A DNA stretch of 64,000 nucleotides, taken from Anniella stebbinsi. Taxonomy: Eukaryota; Chordata; Lepidosauria; Squamata; Anniellidae. Positions 32,763-43,588 of the stretch are shown in pieces (positions within the stretch are counted from its first letter, which is position 1; every line of letters begins with the position of its first letter). The stretch covers positions 354,540,154 through 354,604,153 of the forward strand of contig JARDYH010000001.1 in NCBI GenBank assembly GCA_029215795.1. Direction: 5' to 3'. A program made the position numbers and the translations under genes. Below the pieces are notes generated by a model. The model was given only the letters and a program-made list of their open reading frames with translations, was not told where the DNA came from and made no database searches.

Positions 32763-33870
32763 ACACCATAGATTTAAAAAGGCTAGCATCATTATTTCAG
32801 GCTGTGGATGGGAGAGCATGGCTTATCACCGCTTTGCAAAGTAGCCCATTGTTAGTGTACCCAGATTGCAGGTAGTGGCGGGTGTGAAAATAGTTTAGTA
32901 TTATTATCAGCCAGTATGGAGTGGGATGGAGGCTCTCTGAAAGGATGGAGTAAGGGGACTCTCACGGATAAGTAGGTCAGTTCTGATCACAAAAATTGCC
33001 CACAAGAAAGGCTATTGCAATCCATTGTTTTAGCATATGGGTTGTGTTCCTCTTTAAAAATCCAAACATAGATGTATGTTTTCCCCTTCAGTGGTTATTA
33101 AATAGCGATTTAAAACACTGCAGTGGAAGTCTCTTCCTCTTCCACCACCACTTGCTAAAGTGCTCAAATTCTATCTGTGGCTGGTTTCGGCTTCAAGCCA
33201 AAAATCCTCCATAGAGACTGCTCCTCAGGTTGTAGCAGCAAAGGTCAACCTTGTTAAATGATGCCCCCAGAACCCCTCCAAGCCCAAGTCAAGAACAAAA
33301 TTGGATGCAGATAACTTCTGCTCCCTTGACTTCCATGTAGCTGCATCACTCCACCCCCCCAAGCAAAGCATCAAATGGAAACTCTAAATTAACCCAGGAG
33401 CTGGGCAGTATGTGTGAATAACAGAGCATATATATAGTCTATGGAGAACAAGGTCTGGTCTGAAAACAACATACAAGGTATGCTACACTGCACAGAGGGA
33501 AGCTTCAGACAGGAAGTTAAAATTATAGGACAAGAGGGAACATTGGCCAAGCATGGGTGGATGAACCAAAATATGGTTTGTGGAGACCAATTAGGCATAA
33601 GAACATCATTGATTGGAAAGCCGAGATGGTAGCTAAGGAGCGTGGCCATGCACCTTACAGAGGACAGTTCCTCTTTTTGAACGTCTGTCAGAGGACATTC
33701 ATTTGGAAGTGTTCTCTATTTGAAGGTGTCTTCCATTTGAAGGGCTTTCCAGTCCAAATCCAGTTTAAAAATCAAGATCCATAAGAAAAGAGAGAAAGGT
33801 CTTGAAGATGCCCATTCACAATTAGCAACTGGAAGCAGACTGAGAAGCAAGCACAACAGTCACTTACTAT
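32763..33870. other. No gene recognised
   Basis: About 1.1 kb of low-copy sequence. Open frames at 33389-33649 (minus) and 33557-33784 (plus) have no recognisable domains. Confidence 0.35.
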
Positions 33871-33878
33871 GGTAAGAT

Positions 33879-34595
33879 TAGGGTGACCCTATTTGGGAAA
33901 CCAAAAAGGAGGACACCTAGTGAGGGGAGGATCACACTGCCTTTAGCATAGCGAGGGTGAATAATGTGCATTCTGGAGGCCCTGGGAAGCATGCTTTCCC
34001 CTCGTCCACTGTTTCAATCGGGGCCTTTTCTGTAATGTCCGGGAATGACATGCTTACCCCTTTAAGGCTCCAATTGGAGCAGTGGGGAGGAATGGCATGC
34101 CTCCGGAAAATGCATAATTCCCTCCCACCGTGCTAATGACAGCCTTAAAGAGGAAAACATGTCATTCCTGGACATTATAGAAAATTACAGAAAATCTCCC
34201 CCCTGACTAGGGTGACCAGATAAAATCCAGGTCAGGGCTCATGTAACTTTAACAGTTGTAGAGAAAAGGGAATTTCAGCCAGTGTCATTTGTATGCAATT
34301 AGTTCCTGGTAAAATTCCCGCTTCATCACAACAGTTAAAGTTGCAGGGGCCCTGCCTTCTTTTGTATATAGTCACTCTAGTATAGTGCCTGCACCTTTAA
34401 CTGTTGTGATGAAGAGGGAATTTCACCAGGAACTAATTGCATACAAATGACTCTGGCTGAAATTCCCTTTTCTCTACAACTGTTAAAGTTATATGAGCCC
34501 TGACCTGGATTTTATCTGGTCACCCTACCCCTGACACCCAGGATAGAACAGAAACCTGGACATAACCGGGGAAATCCTGACAGTTGGTCACCCTA
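33879..34595. mobile_element. hAT-type element, TATTTGGG subfamily, split by a MITE
   Basis: TAGGGTGACCCTATTTGGG left and GTTGGTCACCCTA right. Interior 'aaccaaaaaggaggacacc' and 'accggggaaatcctgacag' match 14759-15149. Interrupted at 34208-34527. Confidence 0.75.
34208..34527. mobile_element. hAT-type MITE nested in a related element
   Basis: 'CCAGATAAAATCC'-type ends and perfect CCCCTGAC duplications at 34200-34207 and 34528-34535. Confidence 0.92.
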
Positions 34596-34804
34596 TATTT
34601 CCAAATCAACACACACACACACTAGCATATGCAAATCTGTGCCCTCTTGTCCTCTGTTTTGGTAATACATTTCCTTTTGGGGGGGGGTGATGTGTATGTG
34701 GCTATCCTATTGCTAAGTGAGAGATGCCACAACCCCACACCCCAAAAGTCTTGAAGCTCAGGCACTTGCCATTATGTGATAATTGGGCAGTTTACATGAA
34801 CCTT

Positions 34805-35525
34805 CCCTTTTGTTTATTTTATTTATTTAAAACATTACTTGGCTGCCTTTTTGGGCAGAAGTCCTCACAAGGCAGCTTACAACAATAAAATATATAAAAA
34901 CAGTTAAATATGAAAAGAATTAAAACATATAAAGTAGCAATTTAAAACACCAAAACAAAAAAATAAAACCAGCAAGAATAACAATAGCAGCATTATGGGA
35001 AGGTCACAGTAAAATAAAACATTTTTAAGGCCTTCTTCAAAGCCTGCAAGGATGGTGCATGGTGGAGCTCTGACAGGAGTTTGTTCCAGAGTTTTGGGTA
35101 GGCTGACCATATGAAAAGGAGGACAGGGCTCATGTAACTTTAACAGTTGTAGAGAAAAGGGAATTTCAGCCAGTGTCATTTGTATGCAATTAGTTCCTGG
35201 TGAAATTCCCTCTTCCTCACAACAGTTAAAGGTGCAGGCACTATACTAGAGTGACCATATACAAAAGAAGGCAGGGCCCCTGCAACTTTAACTGTTGTGA
35301 TGAAGAGGGGATTTCACCAGGAACTAATTGCATACAAATGACACTGGCTGAAATTCCCTTTTCTCTACAACTGTTAAAGTGACAGGAGCCCTGTCCTCCT
35401 TTTCATATGGTCAGCCTAGTTTTGGGGACACTGCAGAGAACGCTCTCTCCCATGTGGACACCCACCTGATTCCTCTCACAGGTGGGCAAATGGGAAGGGC
35501 CTTGCTTTCTGATCTTAAAGTGCAG
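34805..35525 (-). mobile_element. LINE 3' UTR (minus), split by a MITE
   Basis: Starts with 'tttattttatttatttaaaac' (a reversed AAAT tail), then 'tcacaaggcagcttacaaca', and continues through 'ggatggtgcatggtggagct' and, after the MITE, 'ctctcccatgtggac'. The family is probably L2-related; no coding part remains. Confidence 0.6.
35099..35418. mobile_element. hAT-type MITE, 320 bp
   Basis: TAGGCTGACCATATG...CATATGGTCAGCCTA with perfect GTTTTGGG duplications (35091-35098, 35419-35426), inside a reverse-strand LINE UTR. Confidence 0.93.
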
Positions 35526-35703
35526 GCAGGCTGATACGTTCTTGTTTTGCACAGTGGTGTAGTGCAGTCAGGGCTCACAGGGATGTATTACCAGGATATT
35601 TTTTTTTATCTTCAGGGATGCTGACATCATCTGCTTTCCCCCCTCAAAACTCCCTGTTCCTGCTAAGCGTAGCTGAAATCCTCCCAGTAGCTGGGAGGGA
35701 AAT

Positions 35704-36115
35704 TAAGGCTAGATCTACCCTACTGCTTTATAGCAGTATTGAAGTGCATTAATAACTGTAGGGGCAAATTACACATTCCATATGCCTCTTTCATAGCCTA
35801 ATCTACAGCAAGCAGGATATTGCACTATGAAAGCAGTATGCAAGTGGTATGTAAAAGGCAGGAGCCACACCAAGCAGAATACAGTGGTATCAAAGCAGTA
35901 TGTGGTATGTGTCAATGGGCCCCAACAGTTGTCAGTGCACTTCAATACTGCTATAAAGCAGTAGTGTGGCTCCTGCCTTTTCTATACCGCTTTCATAGTG
36001 AAATATCCTGCTTGGTGTAGATTAGGCCATAGTGTTATTTCCTGCTATTTATTCCACATTATCCAAAATACTGCAACAAATGTCAGTGTGTGTCCTACAA
36101 GGTATAAATCCGCAA
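35704..36115. mobile_element. Palindromic MITE, outer copy, interrupted
   Basis: 'taaggctagatctaccctac' ... 'cctctttcata' resumes after the inner element as 'gtgttatttcctgctattta', matching the arrangement at 19056-19246. Confidence 0.65.
35797..36028. mobile_element. Palindromic MITE (CCTAATC-family), inner copy
   Basis: GCCTAATCTACAGCAAGC left and CTTGGTGTAGATTAGGC right, with CATA on both sides. Itself complex: a second 'ccacaccaagcagaata' end-like motif lies at 35866. Confidence 0.75.
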
Positions 36116-36277
36116 GAGGACTACAGAGTTACCGTGATGGGATCATAATGATTTGACACAAGGTGAAGATCTGGCCCTTTTTCTCAACAACAATATATAG
36201 TTATAGGCTATCCCTGTTCCAATGCACAGTGTTTTGGGGTGGCCTGATCTTGAAGGGGCGATTAGGACCCAATAGCT

Positions 36278-36418
36278 TAGGGTGACCATATGGAAAGGAT
36301 GACAGGGTTCTTGTATCTTTAGCAGTTGTTTGAAAAGGGAATTTCAGTAGGTGTCATTTGGATGCATGCAGCACCTGGTGAAATGTCCTCTTCATCACAA
36401 CAGTTAAAGCTGCAGGGT
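36278..36418. mobile_element. hAT-type MITE, left half
   Basis: TAGGGTGACCATATGG start through 'cacaacagttaaagctgcag', then cut at a tRNA SINE remnant. Confidence 0.8.
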
Positions 36419-36490
36419 TCAATCTCCAGCATCTTCAGGCAGCATTGGGGAAGACCCTTGTCCGAAAGCCTAGAGAATGTGCTGGCTTGG
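36419..36490 (+). mobile_element. tRNA-derived SINE remnant
   Basis: 'ggttcaatctccagcatctt' (B-box region) and 'gggaagacccttgtccg' follow the family layout. Confidence 0.5.
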
Positions 36491-37269
36491 GTTGTTCAGC
36501 TTGGCCCAAACATCCTTTGGGAGTTGGAAATGTTTGCTTTGCATCTCCCTCTTTGCAAAGGAATATTATGACATAGTCGTGGTCTCTAGAACACATTATA
36601 CAACCACATTCTAGCTCGAGGGAAAGAGGCAGAACTAATTCACTGTTAATTCCCTTGAGTTGCTAATGCGATCTTTGGCTATGATATTGCATTGACAGTA
36701 ACTTGTACAAGTTAAAGGGTTGTTTCTCCCCAAATGTGGCAAATAATTAAATCAATAAGTAGCTAGAGGTGAACTAATAACACTGCCGACAGCAGATGTC
36801 ATAACGTTACAGATTCCATTTGTTCCAAATGCAGTTGTAAGTATGGAGGGCCCAATTATACAAAATCCATACTCAAGCAAGCCTCCTTACCACACAAACT
36901 GTAATGCTTATATCTTGATAAATGTCATGCCTCCCTCTAGGCCTCCCAGCTTCTCGGTTCCCTTATCTAAGTAGGGTGATTTTTCTCTGGCTGAGATTCC
37001 GGGAAAGATTGGTAATTTCTTACAAGTGAGTGACACATTACACACGAGTGAACCTATTAATCCCTGATCCCTCTCTAAAATAAATAAATAAATAAATAAA
37101 TAAAATATAAAATAAAATAAAATAAAAAGCAGATTTGGGTCTATTTTGGGTGGAGGGGTGGTGATGGGGTGCGTAATCTTTTCTCTAGCAACTGTTTGCA
37201 TGCAAAGGTGGTAATAAAGGACCCAATATGCCATAACTAGGGAAGGAGTAAGCAACATTTTTGGGCATA
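36491..37269. other. No gene recognised; (AAAT)n
   Basis: (AAAT)n and AAAAT run at 37078-37128. The minus-strand frame at 36908-37336 crosses this run and is not convincing as a gene. Confidence 0.35.
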
Positions 37270-37425
37270 GGCACATTTGGGCATAAGCAACATTTTTGGG
37301 CACCACCACAAAATGGCTGCCATGGGAATATAACAAAAGTCAAGCAACCTGCCCCAAACATTGAGTATAAGGCACGGCGGGAAACTAATTGCTGGGATAG
37401 ACAGACCTTTGGTCTGACCCAATAA
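37270..37425. repeat. Dispersed repeat, mate at 19325
   Basis: 'gggcaccaccacaaaatggc' and 'gtcaagcaacctgcccca' are shared with 19325-19480. Confidence 0.55.
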
Positions 37426-37429
37426 TTAT

Positions 37430-38235
37430 TATTATTCAGGAATTGCCAGTCAGTATAAAGGTGCCCCAAGGTGCTCACCTATCATCCCTCCCTCCCTGGA
37501 TTTCCTGGATATGATTACAATACATCAGAATGTGATGTAAGAAGTGGTCCCCATGAACAGTAGCGTAGTAGGAATTGTTAGAGTCCAGGCACTCATCATG
37601 ACAGTCCCCACAGCCAGGTCCCCAAGGAGAGTCCAAAAATGCAGGCAGCAGTGTTGATCCAGATCAACTGCTCTGTTCTAGCAGTTCTCATCTCCACCAC
37701 AGGCAGGTCTTTTGGAAAGCGATTGGGATTTAATTGCCCATTCCAGATCAAGCTACCTCCAAATAATTTACATTGCAAGAGGGATAGCTTGGAGCAATAC
37801 ATTGTTGCTGGGTAAAATCATTCCCACCCCCAGTTACTGTGAAAATCACAGGTAGAGATGTCCATCACTGGGAAATCCAGCCCTTTTGGGGCTCACTGTA
37901 TTTCTGGGTGCCTCCGGCTCAGCTTGCATTTATGAGCTGAACCACTGTTTTTTCAGAAAATGTGGGAACCTTTGCTGCTGTAATAATAATAAAATTATCT
38001 GGTGTTAATTATATATCCGGAGTGCTAACTTGTGTACAGAGGTTTCTCAGCAGCATTTTTATTGTTGAAATATTCTGATACTCCTTTTGATGCGATCCAG
38101 TACTGTTGCCCTGTTTTGTTGCATTGTAGGGCAAGTTGACCAGTTGTGAAGCCATGAACCTGCCCTGCCCCACATCCTTTCCAGCAATGCTTAGAATGTT
38201 GGCTGGACATACAGTGGACCTTCGATGGTGTTACA
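37430..38235. other. No gene recognised
   Basis: Low-copy sequence with no domain-bearing frame or splice pair I can defend. Confidence 0.3.
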
Positions 38236-38239
38236 TGCC

Positions 38240-38640
38240 AAGGTGCAAATAATTTAAACGTTAGCCCTCTAATGTTGAGACAGGAAGATGTATGTTTATG
38301 TTTAGCCTGGAGAAGGAAGATTAAGGGGAGGTAGGATAGCAGTCTTCAATTATCTGTAGGATTGTCATGCAAAAGATGGAGCAGACTTGTCTTCTCTTGC
38401 ATGAGACAGCAGGACTTGAACCAATGGGTGGAGATTGCAGGGAAGCAGATTTCTGCTAAACATTAGGAGAAACTTTCTAATGGTAAGAACTGTTCGGCAG
38501 TGGTGAAGACTGCCTTGGGAGATGGCGGGCTCTCCTTTCCTTGGAGGTATTCAAGGAGAGGTTGGGCAGCCATCTTCCAGGGATGCTGAAATTGCTGTTC
38601 TTGCATTAAGCAGGAGATTGGACTAGGCAGGTGACCTGTG
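38240..38640 (+). mobile_element. CR1-like LINE 3' UTR
   Basis: 'ggaggtaggatagcagtctt', 'cattaggagaaactttctaa' and 'caggagattggactaggcag' are CR1 3' UTR blocks in forward orientation, ending where the L2 begins. Confidence 0.75.
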
Positions 38641-38652
38641 GTCTATAGGGAT

Positions 38653-39713
38653 AATCTTAACCTGACCAGACTTCCTGTTCGTGAACTGAATCACATCGAG
38701 TGTGTGTACCTGAGTCTGAAGACCAAGGATAGACTAGGGATTCCGTGTACCGGCCACCCCGCTGCCTATCAGACTCCCTGGCCGAGCTCACGGAACTGGT
38801 CTCGGAGTTGGTGTTGGATTCGCCCAGGCTCTTGGTCCTGGGCGACTTCAACATCCCATTCGAGACTGGTTTGTCAGGTGGAGCTCGGGAGTTCGTGGCA
38901 TCCATGACAACCATGGGCCTATCCCAATTGGTCTCTGGACCCACACATTCAGCGGGTCATACCCTCGATGCTGTTTTCTGTTCCGAACAGAGGGATCTGT
39001 GGGCGGAGGTAACGAATACCTCCGTGTTGTCATGGACAGACCATTTTCTGGTTAGGGTTAGTATCACGGCTACTACCCGCCCCTGCAGGGGTGGTGGACC
39101 TATTAAGATGGTCCGCCCTCGAAGGCTGATGGATCCTTCTGGATTTCAGAAAGGCTTGGAGGGTTTTATGGCTGGTATCGTCGACGATCCTGTAGAAGCC
39201 CTGGTCGATAGATGGAATCGAGACCTAACTAGGGCTATCGACACGATCGCCCCCAAAGGTCCTCTCCGGCCCACTTCTAACAGGGCGCCCTGGTATACGG
39301 AAGACCTCAGGGAGTTGAAGCGGAAAGGACGAGGACTGGAGCGCCGATGGCGGAAAACTTGACTTCTATCCGACAAGACACGGCATAGAGAACATCTTCG
39401 TTCCTATGGGGTGGCAATACGTGCAGCGAAGAAAGCTTACTTCTCTGCGCGCATTGCGTCTGCGAATTCGCGTCCAGCGGAACTGTTCAGGGTGGTGAGG
39501 GGTCTAACTCGGGCACCTTCCCCCCTGAATCCAATTTTAGAGCCTTCGGCGGTTCGCTGTGATGCCTTTAACGATTATTTCACAGATAAAATCTCTCGGA
39601 TAAGAGCCGATTTAGATGCCGTTGTTATAGCAGAGGCTGACGATGGAGTGTCCGGCGACTCCGCGAGTAGAATTACACTGGATCGGTTTCAGTTGGTGAG
39701 TACCGAGGATGTG
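38653..39713 (+). pseudogene. L2 ORF2 endonuclease part
   Basis: From 38653 the frame reads NLNLTRLPVRELNHIECVYL, shifts near 38740, then continues RPPRCLSDSLAEL...LVLGDFNIPFE, THSAGHTLDAVF and SWTDHFLVRV. These are the GDFN, LD and DH motifs of APE-type endonuclease. The N-terminal catalytic residues are missing by 5' truncation. One in-frame TGA lies at 39360-39362; the same frame then resumes through 39411-39713. Non-functional as it stands. Confidence 0.88.
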
Positions 39714-40037
39714 AGGTTCGCCTGGCGCCTACTTTGTACTCTTTTCGTCGCCAGGTGAAGACCTTTTTATTCTCCCGGTATTTTAACAGTTAAATTAACT
39801 CAATTTTAATCCTTGCTGTTTTAAATTTGTATTTTAATCTGTATTAATTCCTGCTGCTTGGTTTTATTCTGGTTGTGTTTTTATATTGTATGTTATTCTG
39901 TGTTTTTAGATTGTGCCTTGTTTTATATATTTTAAAATGATTTCATGGTTTTAATTTTTGTGAACTGCCCAGAGAGCTTCGGCTATGGGGCGGTATAAAA
40001 ATGCAACAAATAAATAAATAAATAAATAAATAAATAA
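39714..40037 (+). mobile_element. LINE 3' end inserted inside the L2
   Basis: 324 bp: 'cgcctggcgcctactttgta', T-rich UTR, 'gcccagagagcttcggctat', 'ggggcggtataaaaatgcaa' and an AAAT tail. ATGTG flanks both sides (39709-39713, 40038-40042). It belongs to the GGCGGTATA-tail family of 17540 and 48600. The interrupted codons GAG GAT GTG GAC of the L2 rejoin exactly. Confidence 0.9.
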
Positions 40038-40039
40038 AT

Positions 40040-41590
40040 GTGGACAAGCTGCTTGGACGAGTGAGGACGACGACTTGCCCTCTCGATCCCTGTCCTTCAT
40101 GGCTGGTCGCCCAGGGAGGAGATGTGGTTAGATCACAATTACAATATATTATTAATGCATCTCTCAGGGAGGGGACTTTCCCATCATGTTTAAAAGAAGC
40201 GGTGGTATGGCCGCTTCTAAAGAAGCCCTCCCTGGATCCCCTGGACTTTAATAACTACAGACCGGTATCAAACCTTCCATTCTTGGGCAAGGTGATCGAG
40301 AGGGCGGTTGCCTTTCAACTCCAAGTAGTCTTGGATGACACTGATTTTCTAGACCCATTTCAAACTGGCTTCAGGGCGGGATACGGAGTTGAGACTGCTA
40401 TGGTCGCCTTAGTGGATGATCTACGCCTTAGTATTGACAGGGGGAGTGTGTCCCTGTTGGTACTTCTGGACCTCTCGGCGGCTTTCGATACCATCGACCA
40501 TGGTATCCTTCTGGAACGCCTGAGGGGATTGGGAATCGGGGGCACTGTGCTTCAGTGGTTCCGGTCCTGTCTCTCAGGCAGGTTCCAGATGGTGATGCTT
40601 GGGGATAGCTGCTCTGCAAAGAAGGAGCTGCTGTGTGGCGTACCGCAAGGTGCCATCCTTTCCCCAATGCTGTTTAACATTTATATGAAACCGTTGGGAG
40701 AGATCATCCGGAGGCATGGGGCGGGGTGCTATCAGTATGCTGATGACACCCAAATATATTTCTCTATGCCTTCGATAACAGCGTCAGCTAAGGATAGTGT
40801 GTCTCCTCTGAATGAATGCTTGGAGGCGGTAATGGGCTGGATGAGGAAAAACAAACTGAAGCTGAATCCAGACAAGACGGAGGTGCTTGCTGTCAAAGGC
40901 CGCAACCTGGGTTTGGAGGTGTGTCAACCGGTTCTGGATGGGGTTACACTCCCCCTGAAAGACTGTGTTCGCAGCTTGGGGGTGCTCCTGGATCCGTCGC
41001 TCCAAATGACAGCCCAGATAGATGCGACGGCCAGGAGTGCCTACTATCAGCTTCGGCTGATACGCCAGCTGCGCCCCTTCCTAGAGTTGGAAGACCTAAA
41101 GATGGTGGTGCATGCGCTGGTAACTTCGAAGCTTGACTTCTGCAATGCGCTGTACATAGGGCTACCTCTATGCCTAGTCCGGAAACTTCAACTAGTTCAA
41201 AATATGGCAGCCAGGTTGGTCACCGGTACATCTAGGGGTGACCATATTACGCCAGCTTTAAAACCGCTCCACTGGCTGCCAATTAGTTTCCGGGTGAAGT
41301 ATAAAGTGTTGGTTATTACCTTTAAAGCCCTACATGGTTTGGGTCCAGGTTACCTGTGGGATCGCCTTCTCCCGTACAATCCGCCCCGCACGCTCAGGTC
41401 CTCTGGGAAGAACTTACTGCAGTCGGCCAAGACTAGGCTGACAACCGTTACCCAGAGGACCTTCTCTTCTGCCGCTCCCAGACTGTGGAATGACCTGCCG
41501 GAGGAGACTCGTCAACTTAACAGTCTTTTAGAATTTAAGAAAGCCATAAAGACTGTTCTCTTCCGGCAGGCATATCCAGTGGAATTTTAG
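40040..41590 (+). CDS. L2 ORF2 reverse transcriptase, open for 516 codons
   Basis: Runs from a Val codon at the insertion junction to the native stop. Motifs in order: NYRPVSNLPFLGKVIE (motif 1/2, ~77), FQTGFRAGYGVETAM (~107), LLVLLDLSAAFDTIDH (motif A, ~138), GVPQGAILSPMLFNIYM (motif B, ~200), CYQYADDTQIYF (motif C with the catalytic Asp pair, ~230), NKLKLNPDKTEVL (motif D, ~275), then the conserved LHWLPISFRVKYKVLV and FSSAAPRLWNDLP at the C terminus. There is no internal stop. The listed start is not a true translation start; natural translation would come from further upstream. Confidence 0.9.
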   Translation: MDKLLGRVRTTTCPLDPCPSWLVAQGGDVVRSQLQYIINASLREGTFPSCLKEAVVWPLLKKPSLDPLDFNNYRPVSNLPFLGKVIERAVAFQLQVVLDDTDFLDPFQTGFRAGYGVETAMVALVDDLRLSIDRGSVSLLVLLDLSAAFDTIDHGILLERLRGLGIGGTVLQWFRSCLSGRFQMVMLGDSCSAKKELLCGVPQGAILSPMLFNIYMKPLGEIIRRHGAGCYQYADDTQIYFSMPSITASAKDSVSPLNECLEAVMGWMRKNKLKLNPDKTEVLAVKGRNLGLEVCQPVLDGVTLPLKDCVRSLGVLLDPSLQMTAQIDATARSAYYQLRLIRQLRPFLELEDLKMVVHALVTSKLDFCNALYIGLPLCLVRKLQLVQNMAARLVTGTSRGDHITPALKPLHWLPISFRVKYKVLVITFKALHGLGPGYLWDRLLPYNPPRTLRSSGKNLLQSAKTRLTTVTQRTFSSAAPRLWNDLPEETRQLNSLLEFKKAIKTVLFRQAYPVEF

Positions 41591-41747
41591 AATGTTTTAA
41601 GGATGTTTTTAGGATGATTTAGGATTTTTATGCAGTTTTAATAATATGTGTCATGTTTTAATCAGTTTTATGTATTTTATCATGTTGTTGTTCCCCGCCT
41701 CGATCCAGACGGAGAGGCGGGTAAGAAATAAATTGTTGTTGTTGTTG

Positions 41748-41792
<45 letters not shown>

Positions 41793-41799
41793 TTCTATG

Positions 41800-42000
41800 A
41801 TTTTGTAACATTTTTTGGGGGATAGGCTTCACCTAGAGAGCTATTTAAAGTGCCATGAACCCCTTCCAACCATCCTCTGACATAGAGGCAAGTTATAAAC
41901 CTAAGCAATCAATGGTCCTTTATGGTAGGGGCATAGGTAAGTGTGATAGAGCACACATGTGTTGCAGGTAGAAGATCCCAGGGAATCTAAACTGGCTTAC
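41800..42000. other. Unassigned, with a possible tRNA SINE remnant
   Basis: 'tgtgatagagcacacatgtg' and 'gtagaagatcccaggg' at 41941-41980 look like a decayed tRNA SINE head. Confidence 0.35.
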
Positions 42001-42116
42001 ATGGTCCTCCTCCTCTCAATTTTATCCTCACAACCACCCTCTGAGGTAGGCTAGGCTGAGAGTCGGTGACTGGCCTAAAGTCACCCAGTAAACTTCATGG
42101 CCAAGTAAGGATTAAA
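42000..42116 (-). mobile_element. Sauria-type SINE, partial
   Basis: On the minus strand it reads the core: 'gtgactttaggccagtcacc', 'ctctcagcctagcctacc' and 'gtgaggataaaattgag'. Head and tail are lost. Confidence 0.8.
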
Positions 42117-42118
42117 AC

Positions 42119-42440
42119 TAGGGCCGTGTGCGTACCCCCCAACTCACTTCAGGGGCTGATTCGGCCCCAATCTGCTTCAGACCAAATTGGGCCCAACCCA
42201 CTCCAGATCCAGATCCGAATTGCTTCAGATCCAGATTTGGATCAGCCAGGCACGATTCTGAGGGAGGTTGTGGGCACTATAACCCATCCACCCCCGTGCT
42301 CACCCTCCAAACCCAGCTCAGCGACCTGCTGTCCCCCCGCCCCCCCGCCCCCCCCCCCGGCTGCCAGGAAATGTCTCTTCAAGGCCACCATTGTGCGCAA
42401 TGTAGATCTACGATGCGACAGAGCCCCATCTGCTTATTTA
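42119..42440. mobile_element. hAT-like element left end (GTGTGC family)
   Basis: TAGGGCCGTGTGCG resembles the TAGGGGTGTGCAC end of 10269. Subterminal repeats are AGATCCAGATCCGAAT-like instead of CGGATCGG. Then a GC-rich run. The right end is not found. Confidence 0.5.
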
Positions 42441-43015
42441 CTGCTTCAATGATAGAACTCATTTGTGTTTGCTATGGTGCCCACTCCATGCCTCAGCAGC
42501 TCTGCCCATGATTCTGGAGATTCTTATCTCGTTTGAAATCAGTGCCCTCTCTGGAATTCTAGCCATAGTTCTGCACATAGGAGTGAGGTGGAAAGTTGGC
42601 CAGACACTTTGCAGTGGCGAGTTGGCAGACCCCATGCGTTTTTGTTCCTTTATGAAGGATAATGACTTTGAAGTTGACTTTGAGAGATTTAAAGCATCTC
42701 TCTTACTATTTTTTTTTCTGAGAAGAGCTTTTTTTAAAATGTTAGTATGCCCTGTGAACGTTAAATGGGGACGACCTAAATATAGACTTCATAGAGGAGC
42801 TGCAACTCAAAAGGAAAGGAAAGTTAGAGTCAACTCGGCTGATAGCCTCGTTTTTCTAGCAGTTGGTGATGTGTGTTTCCTGACGACATCCAGTTAGAGT
42901 CTGTTAGTCGTAGTGGAACTCAGAGATGCTTGGCTCTTAATGGAGAAGTCTCGATGAAATCCCCCCCAAACATTTTTGAAACTGTGTTGCCCTTAAATGG
43001 TTTGAGGTTGTTTAA
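42441..43015. other. Unassigned; 144-codon open frame of unknown meaning
   Basis: An open frame at 42463-42897 (plus) ends LVFLAVGDVCFLTTSS. I recognise no domain. A poly-T run lies in its middle, which argues against coding. Confidence 0.3.
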
Positions 43016-43016
43016 G

Positions 43017-43212
43017 GGAGGGGCTGTAGCTTGGTGGTAGTCCACATGTTTTGCATGCAGAAGGTCTCAGGTTCAATCACTTGCACCTCCACGTAGGACT
43101 GGAAAAACTCCTGCTTGAAATGCTGGAGAGCATCTGCCAGTCAGTGTTGACATTACTGAAGTAGGTGGACTAATGGTCTACTCAATATATGGCAGTTTTC
43201 TATGTTCCTATA
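43017..43212 (+). mobile_element. tRNA-derived SINE, complete-looking
   Basis: 'ggggctgtagcttggtggta' A box, 'ctcaggttcaatcacttg' B box, 'gagagcatctgccagtcag', 'ctactcaatatatggcag' and 'ttctatgttcctat' end. Same family as 12179. Confidence 0.8.
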
Positions 43213-43343
43213 TGCCCATGCTCCTCAAATGGAGGTAGAAGAGAGCCACATTATGTGATTGCATATTAGGAAGCAATAGCACATTATAAGAAATAGGGAT
43301 AGATGCTTTCCCCCACATTTGGATTTTTTAAATCTCAGGTTCT
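43213..43343. other. Unassigned
   Basis: Short low-copy stretch between a SINE and a MITE. Confidence 0.3.
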
Positions 43344-43588
43344 GGCCTCATCTATACCAAGCAGGATATTGCACTATGAAAATGGTATGAAAGCTGTATA
43401 TAAGAGGCAGGAGACACGCTACTGCTTTATGGAGGTATTGAAATGCACTGACAACTGTTAGGGCCCATTGACACATACCATATACTGCTTTCATGCCACT
43501 ATATCCTGCTTGGTGTGGCTCCTGCCTTTTATATACCACTTTCATACTGCTTTCATAGTGCAATGTTCTGCTTGGTGTAGATGAGGCC
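43344..43588. mobile_element. Palindromic MITE (CCTAATC-family)
   Basis: GGCCTCATCTATACC left and GGTGTAGATGAGGCC right, with TCT on both sides (3-bp duplication). Central arms 'ggcaggagacacgctactgc' and 'tggctcctgccttttatata'. Confidence 0.8.

Larger units (their letters stand above)
38641..41791 (+). mobile_element. L2-clade LINE, 5'-truncated, nearly complete ORF2
   Basis: Encodes the C-terminal half of an APE endonuclease, the linker and a full reverse transcriptase, then a 3' UTR with 'ccccgcctcgatccagacgg' and a GTT/ATT tail (41733-41791). YADDTQIY and NIYMKPLGEI are L2-clade hallmarks, unlike the FADD of CR1. It is interrupted at 39714-40037. Removing the insert and one duplication copy brings endonuclease and RT into the same frame. 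Confidence 0.92.
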
